From the NCBI RefSeq assembly GCF_029051645.1, contig NZ_JAACFS010000022.1, positions 56,576 through 120,575 on the forward strand: a stretch of 64,000 bases of DNA, given 5' to 3'. Position 1 is the first letter of the stretch. Every line of letters starts with the position of its first letter. The translations under genes were made by a program, and so were the position numbers. Shown here piece after piece: positions 60,230 to 64,000 of the stretch. The notes beneath the pieces are model-generated. The model was given only the letters and a program-made list of their open reading frames with translations, was not told the DNA's origin and searched no databases. Source of the stretch: Bradyrhizobium sp. CSA112 (GTDB lineage Bacteria > Pseudomonadota > Alphaproteobacteria > Rhizobiales > Xanthobacteraceae).

Positions 60230-61496
60230 TGGGCGACGTGTCGATCGACAGGATTCCGGTTTGCGACAGAGGTTGATAGCCGCGGTTCTGATACTGGCAG
60301 CGATGACGCTGGGCGCGATGCGTCCGGCCCGCGCCGCCGACGCCGACTTCACCCAATTCATCGCCTCGCTGTGGCCGGAGGCGCAGGCGGCCGGCGTGTC
60401 GCGCGCGACATTCGATGCCGAGACGAGAGGGCTCGAGCCCGACTACAAATTGCCCGATCTGCTGCTGCCCGGCCGGCCCCCCACCGGCGCGCCGGCGCAG
60501 GCCGAGTTCGTGCAGGTGCCGGCCGACTATGTGAAGGAAGCTTCGATCGCGCGATTGGCGGGCGAGGGGCAGAAGCTGATGCAGAAGCATCGCGCGGCGC
60601 TCGCCGAGATCGAAAAGCGCTTTGGCGTTCCCGCCAGCGTCGTGCTGGCGATCTGGGGCCGCGAGACTGATTTCGGCCGCTACCGGTTGCCTTACGACAC
60701 GCTGCGTGTCGTCGCGACGCAGGCCTATGTCGGCCGGCGCAAGGATCAGTATCGCGCCGAGTTCATTCAGGCGCTCAAACTTCTCGGCGAGGGCGCGGTG
60801 GCGCGCAAGGATTTTCGCTCGTCCTGGGCCGGCGCCACCGGGTACACCCAGTTTCTGCCGTCGGAATATTACAAGCACGGCGTCGATCTCGATGGCGACG
60901 GCCGCGTCGACATCTGGCACTCGGTGCCGGACGCGCTGGCCTCGGCCGCGCAGCAGCTCGTCAACAAGGGCTGGCAGGGGGGCGTACGCTGGGCCTATGA
61001 GGTGAAGGCGCCCGCCAATGTCGATTGCACCATGGGCGTGCCCGAGGTGACCAAGCCGATCGCCGAATGGCTGCGCGCGGGTTTCGTGCCGGTGCGCGGA
61101 CAGAAGTTGAGTGCGGCGGAGCAGGCGCAGCCGGCCTCGCTGTTGCAGGTGGAGGGCATCTACGGCCCGGCATTCCTGACCACGAAGAACTACTTCGTCA
61201 TCAAGGAATATAATTTCTCCGATCTCTATGTGCTGTTTGTCGGCCATCTCGCTGACCGCATGACCAGCCCGCAGCCGTTCGCAACTCCGTGGTCGGCCTC
61301 GACGCAGTTGCGCTCGGCCGATGTCGAGGCCATGCAGCGCCATCTGACCCGGATCGGCCTCTACAAGGACAAGCTCGACGGCAAGGCGGGCATGCAGACC
61401 CGCGCGGCGCTGGGGGCGTATCAGAAGTCCGCCGGCCTCAAGGTCGATTGCTGGCCGAGCGAAGCGGTGCTGCGCGCGATGAGTGCGGGGCGTTAG
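60207..61496 (+). CDS. Lytic murein transglycosylase with peptidoglycan-binding domain
   Basis: A periplasmic MltB-type enzyme of 429 residues that cleaves the glycan strand of peptidoglycan. A signal segment (LIAAVLILAAMTLGAMRPARA) is followed by SLT_2-type catalytic elements: FGVPASVVLAIWGRETDFGRY with the catalytic Glu, SWAGATGYTQFLPSEYYKHG and VDLDGDGRVDIWHSVPDAL. A peptidoglycan-binding domain sits at the C-terminus (LRSADVEAMQRHLTRIGLYK). The start is ATG 60207, or TTG 60261, which gives a tighter signal peptide. Confidence 0.92.
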   Translation: MPRPPRIDGRRVDRQDSGLRQRLIAAVLILAAMTLGAMRPARAADADFTQFIASLWPEAQAAGVSRATFDAETRGLEPDYKLPDLLLPGRPPTGAPAQAEFVQVPADYVKEASIARLAGEGQKLMQKHRAALAEIEKRFGVPASVVLAIWGRETDFGRYRLPYDTLRVVATQAYVGRRKDQYRAEFIQALKLLGEGAVARKDFRSSWAGATGYTQFLPSEYYKHGVDLDGDGRVDIWHSVPDALASAAQQLVNKGWQGGVRWAYEVKAPANVDCTMGVPEVTKPIAEWLRAGFVPVRGQKLSAAEQAQPASLLQVEGIYGPAFLTTKNYFVIKEYNFSDLYVLFVGHLADRMTSPQPFATPWSASTQLRSADVEAMQRHLTRIGLYKDKLDGKAGMQTRAALGAYQKSAGLKVDCWPSEAVLRAMSAGR

Positions 61497-61507
61497 CGCT
61501 GCTTCCC

Positions 61508-61634
61508 CTCATGGTGAGGAGGCGCGCAAGCGCCGTCTCCGGACGATGCTTCGCATCGCCGGGAGAACCATGAGGCCACAGACGGGCCCGCATCCTTCGA
61601 GACGCGGCGAAGACGCCGCTCCTCAGGATGAGGG
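61508..61634. repeat. Dispersed repeat, family D copy 3
   Basis: Starts CCTCATGGTGAGGAGGCGCG, contains CCATGAGGCCACAGACGGGC and ends GCTCCTCAGGATGAGG. It also has a nested hairpin TCCGGACGATGCTTCGCATC. Confidence 0.84.
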
Positions 61635-61640
61635 GGATAA

Positions 61641-61675
61641 AAAGAAAAAAGCCCGGCCGAGATATCGGCCGGGCT
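61641..61675 (-). terminator. Rho-independent terminator of the 61710-61982 gene
   Basis: On the minus strand an 11-bp stem AGCCCGGCCGA/TCGGCCGGGCT is followed by TTTTTTCTTTTT. It lies 34 bp past the stop of the small exported protein gene. Confidence 0.9.
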
Positions 61676-61709
61676 TCGATCAAGACGCGCAGCGCGCCAA
61701 TCGATCAGA

Positions 61710-61982
61710 TCAGTTGCAGACCTCGACGCGGCGATAGCGCCAGTCGTAGCCGTCCCAGAAGCGCTCGCGAACCATACGGCACGCCGGGTAGGGCGCTTCT
61801 TCCACGTAGACCGGGCCGCCGTAAGCCGGGCGGCTGGAGGCGATCGCACCACCGATGATCGCGCCGCCGAGCAGGCCGGCCGCCACGCCTGCGGCAACGC
61901 CACGCTGGGCGCTTGCGGGTGTCGAGGCAAGCGAACCGGCAATCGTTGCGACCGCGACCAAGGCAGCAAATGTCTTCTTCAT
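61710..61982 (-). CDS. Small exported glycine-rich protein, RFWDGY family copy 1
   Basis: A 90-residue exported protein. The signal peptide (MKKTFAALVAVATIAGSLAS) is followed by QRGVAAGVAAGLLGGAIIGG, a glycine-zipper-like segment that may insert in a membrane. A C-terminal disulfide-type module follows (CRMVRERFWDGYDWRYRRVE then VCN). It is a close paralogue of the protein at 62212-62523. ATG 61982 gives the signal peptide. Function is unknown. Confidence 0.85.
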   Translation of the reverse strand: MKKTFAALVAVATIAGSLASTPASAQRGVAAGVAAGLLGGAIIGGAIASSRPAYGGPVYVEEAPYPACRMVRERFWDGYDWRYRRVEVCN

Positions 61983-62150
61983 GTCCTGGGCTCTCCTGGG
62001 GTGGCGCCTTCGAGCGCCGGGTTTAGGGATGAAACTCACACGCCGTTTCGAACTGCCGCTTCGCTAAAAAAGCGCACATGGGTCAATCGAAAGTAAACGT
62101 TCCCAAGGCGTGCCCGAAAAAAACGGTCTTTTTCAGGCTGGAAATGGCAT

Positions 62151-62182
62151 GCATCCCGGAAAGCGGCGCCGTTCCGGGATGC
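62151..62182 (-). terminator. Hairpin after the 62212-62523 gene
   Basis: Perfect 11-bp stem GCATCCCGGAA/TTCCGGGATGC with a GC-rich loop, 30 bp past the stop on the minus strand. No clear T-run follows, so termination strength is uncertain. Confidence 0.5.
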
Positions 62183-62211
62183 GGGGCTAATTTAATGAAG
62201 ATGAACGGGCG

Positions 62212-62523
62212 TTAGTCGCAAACCCTGACGTTGCGGACCCGCCAGCCATAGCCATCCCAGAACCGCTGCCGCTGCCAGATGCAGGATTCGCCATAGCCGG
62301 GATCGACGACATAGGCGGGGCCGCCATAGCCGGGCGAATAGTAACCCGGGCCGTAATAGTAGCCGTTCTGCGAAGCAATCGCGCCGCCGACGATGGCGCC
62401 GCCGATCAAGCCGGCTGCGACGCCTGCAGCAACGCCGCGCTGCGCATGGGCAGGCGCCGGGATAGCCACGGCCGAAACGGTCAATGCGGCGGCGGCACCG
62501 AGCGCCATCAATGTCTTCTTCAT
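62212..62523 (-). CDS. Small exported glycine-rich protein, RFWDGY family copy 2
   Basis: A 103-residue exported protein and paralogue of the 61710 gene. It has a signal peptide (LMALGAAAALTVSAVAIPAP), QRGVAAGVAAGLIGGAIVGG, a Tyr/Gly/Pro insert (YYYGPGYYSPGYGG), and the same C-terminal module (CIWQRQRFWDGYGWRVRNVR then VCD). The two genes look like a tandem duplication, with the second copy having a longer insert. Function unknown. Confidence 0.85.
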   Translation of the reverse strand: MKKTLMALGAAAALTVSAVAIPAPAHAQRGVAAGVAAGLIGGAIVGGAIASQNGYYYGPGYYSPGYGGPAYVVDPGYGESCIWQRQRFWDGYGWRVRNVRVCD

Positions 62524-62654
62524 GGCCTCACCTTTCTCACGGAGGACGTCAGTTCTGTCCGTGCAAAAGTTCCACATTTCGGGTGAATGATCAATGAACG
62601 GCTGCGGTGCCAAGATACCAAAGTTCCTCACCCGGCCGACCCGGCGGCGAGAGT

Positions 62655-62801
62655 GTGAGTGACAGCACTTACTCCGGCATCGGCGTCAGCGACAATTCCA
62701 ATGCAAACGGTTGGAACCTGTCTTCCTGGAGCGGAGACAGCTCCTCGTCTCACAATTCCGCTTCGTCCAGCGATGGCGGCGGGAAATCAACGCCGGTTTG
62801 A
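62655..62801 (+). CDS. Possible small Ser/Gly/Asn-rich peptide (48 aa)
   Basis: An open frame from GTG 62655 to TAG-type stop 62801 that encodes a peptide rich in Ser, Gly, Asp and Asn (STYSGIGVSDNSNANGWNL, SSSSHNSASSSDGGGKST). The low-complexity composition is not expected by chance, but the ribosome site is weak (GAGAG) and no homolog is known to me. It lies 145 bp upstream of bfd. Confidence 0.3.
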   Translation: MSDSTYSGIGVSDNSNANGWNLSSWSGDSSSSHNSASSSDGGGKSTPV

Positions 62802-62946
62802 TTTACCGCAACACCGCTGTTTAGATTCATTCCAGTATTTCCCCGGCATCAGTTTGGAATTGCTTGAAAATGCGGCTTTTCCTTTTGCATCTCGCCGCGC
62901 TCTTCCATATCGATGAACGGGCATCACCAAGGGTTCTTTTTGTTAC

Positions 62947-63228
62947 ATGATCGTCTGTTCCTGCAACGTCCTGAGCGACCACGATGTCCGTAGTGCCGTG
63001 AGTGCGGCTTCGGATCTGCTGCGAAATCCGAAACAGATTTACGGCTGCCTCGGCTGCAGCGCCGAATGTGGCCGGTGCGCGCGCACCATCAAGACCATTA
63101 TCGACGAAGCGCTCGGCGCCTGCGCCAAGGAGTGCTGCTCCGGTTGCCCGCATAGTCGTGCCGCGAATGACGAGCCGGCCCAGGAAGTTAGCCCGGTTGC
63201 TCCGGCTTTCGCGCTCGCGGCCTGCTGA
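62947..63228 (+). CDS. bfd: Bacterioferritin-associated ferredoxin
   Basis: A 93-residue 2Fe-2S ferredoxin that takes electrons to bacterioferritin to release iron. Cluster Cys are in MIVCSCNVLSDHDVRSAVS (Cys4 and Cys6) and YGCLGCSAECGRCARTIKTI. The tail beyond residue 60 is cysteine-rich (CAKECCSGCPHS) and longer than the 64-residue E. coli protein; this extra tail is unusual. ATG 62947 is clear. It is followed by bfr, with the Irr box in between. Confidence 0.93.
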   Translation: MIVCSCNVLSDHDVRSAVSAASDLLRNPKQIYGCLGCSAECGRCARTIKTIIDEALGACAKECCSGCPHSRAANDEPAQEVSPVAPAFALAAC

Positions 63229-63304
63229 AAACCCCCTGAAATTCCCTGATTTTCCGCTGTTCCCACCGCTTTTTTCGCGGAACGGTTGCTCTCGGCACCA
63301 AACT

Positions 63305-63325
63305 CATTTAGAAGCGTTCTAAATG
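63305..63325. promoter_or_regulatory. Irr box (iron control element) upstream of bfr
   Basis: Perfect inverted repeat CATTTAGAA, spacer GCG, TTCTAAATG. It matches the rhizobial Irr-binding ICE consensus (TTTAGAA then TTCTAAA), 43 bp before the bfr start. Irr is the heme-responsive regulator of iron genes in Bradyrhizobium and relatives, so bfr should respond to iron through it. Confidence 0.88.
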
Positions 63326-63367
63326 CAGTGTCAGGCCGCGATTGGCCTGGGAAAATCGGAGTGGACC

Positions 63368-63853
63368 ATGCAGGGCGATCCCAAAGTCATCGACTATCTC
63401 AACAAGGGCCTGCGCAGCGAACTCACCGCGATCAACCAGTACTGGCTGCATTACCGGCTCCTGAACAATTGGGGCCTCTTGGATTTTGCCAAGGTCTGGC
63501 GCAAGGAATCCATCGAGGAGATGGAGCACGCGGACAAGTTCACCGACCGGATTCTGTTCCTCGACGGCTTTCCCAACATGCAGGTGCTCGATCCCCTGCG
63601 CATCGGCCAGAATGTCCGGGAAATCATCGAATGCGACCTTGCAACCGAGATGACCGCGCGCACGCTGTATCAGGAAGCCGCGACCTATTGCCATGGCGTC
63701 AAGGATTACGTCTCACGCGATCTGTTCGAGAGCGTGATGAAGGATGAGGAACATCACATCGATTTCCTCGAAACCCAGCTTGACCTGATCCAGCGCATCG
63801 GGCTCGAGCTCTACACCCAGAAGCATGTCGGCGGGCTGGAGAACGGGGACTGA
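63368..63853 (+). CDS. bfr: Bacterioferritin
   Basis: The iron-storage protein, a 24-mer with heme at subunit interfaces. The 161-residue product has di-iron site residues in LTAINQYWLHYR (Glu18 region), KESIEEMEHADKFTDRI (Glu, Met heme ligand region and His), and DEEHHIDFLE. The start is ATG 63368 (MQGDPKVIDYLNKGL); the open frame upstream would include the Irr box and was rejected. It lies 139 bp after bfd and is likely controlled by Irr. Confidence 0.96.
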   Translation: MQGDPKVIDYLNKGLRSELTAINQYWLHYRLLNNWGLLDFAKVWRKESIEEMEHADKFTDRILFLDGFPNMQVLDPLRIGQNVREIIECDLATEMTARTLYQEAATYCHGVKDYVSRDLFESVMKDEEHHIDFLETQLDLIQRIGLELYTQKHVGGLENGD

Positions 63854-63855
63854 GC

Positions 63856-64000
63856 TCTTACCCTCCCCTGGAGGGGGAGGGTCGGCTCGTATTGAGCGAA
63901 GCGAAATGCGAGACGGGGTGGGGTGATCTCTCCACTCGGGCACTGATCGAGAGGATAGACCGTCACCCCACCCCGCCGCGCGTTACACGCGCGTCGACCC
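63856..64000. repeat. Palindromic intergenic repeat, family J
   Basis: Contains the inverted elements ACGGGGTGGGGTGA and TCACCCCACCCCG, in the usual style of rhizobial intergenic repeats. It runs past the window end, so its true size is unknown. Confidence 0.7.

Noticed and set aside
1..64000. CRISPR arrays, rRNA and tRNA genes
   Set aside because: No regularly spaced short direct repeats and no recognisable rRNA or tRNA sequence were found on reading; a covariance-model search would be needed to exclude a divergent tRNA.

Overview
The window looks like chromosomal DNA of a Bradyrhizobium-type alphaproteobacterium (order Hyphomicrobiales). Coding DNA is GC-rich. The D-tartrate dehydratase at 12037-13206 has the length and catalytic residue numbering I recall for the characterised Bradyrhizobium japonicum enzyme. 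A perfect Irr-type iron control element precedes bacterioferritin. The gaps are full of the palindromic intergenic repeats common in this genus. No rRNA, tRNA, CRISPR array or intact insertion sequence was seen.

Layout. 1-1133: 5' part of a chromate transporter. 1618-6743 (minus): a complete pqqABCDE operon, including a 26-codon pqqA, followed by a translationally coupled proline iminopeptidase and a dimeric-barrel-like protein. 7042-13206 (plus): a DUF6894 protein, a likely PQQ-dependent sugar dehydrogenase with a di-heme cytochrome c, an amidase, glutathione peroxidase/DUF3297, and tarD. 13346-18591: GNAT/DUF418 pair, malonyl-CoA decarboxylase, and a divergent AraC regulator/MFS transporter pair. 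18809-24017: cysteine-rich repeat protein, OmpA-like protein, amino-acid-type binding protein, formate/nitrite channel, and a PP2C phosphatase-kinase fusion. 24163-26140: accessory-looking stretch with two unrecognised genes. 26147-36827: ordinary metabolic genes (ModA-like protein, PHA depolymerase, GST, cupin, enolase-superfamily enzyme, AraC-GyrI regulator, gluconolactonase, GNAT, GMC oxidoreductase).

36835-42332 looks acquired: AT-richer gaps, a 219-bp miniature inverted-repeat element with a target duplication, a GDPD phosphodiesterase between degenerate direct repeats, a periplasmic cupin, a second-type tryptophanyl-tRNA synthetase, and an HU-like protein. 42369-45172 (minus) is a vanillate-demethylase-like operon (oxygenase, GntR regulator, reductase) with two GTATAC palindromes 63 bp apart upstream. 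45506-48076: methyltransferase and Baeyer-Villiger monooxygenase. 48161-52206: a CoxD/CoxE-like MoxR ATPase and VWA protein beside a rhodanese and a mercaptopyruvate sulfurtransferase. 52223-61496: envelope and housekeeping genes (L,D-transpeptidase, reductase, hydroxyacid dehydrogenase, EttA, YqhA-like protein, lytic transglycosylase). 61710-63853: two paralogous small exported proteins, then bfd and bfr.

The genes form local modules, not one system. The most coherent are PQQ synthesis plus its likely client dehydrogenase and cytochrome, the van-like demethylase, the MoxR/VWA/sulfurtransferase neighbourhood, and Irr-controlled iron storage. I found no clear multi-gene system that is wholly new. 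The best leads are the coupled peptidase in the pqq operon, the orphan CoxDE-like module, the atypical kinase-phosphatase beside the nitrite channel, and the orphan TrpRS island.
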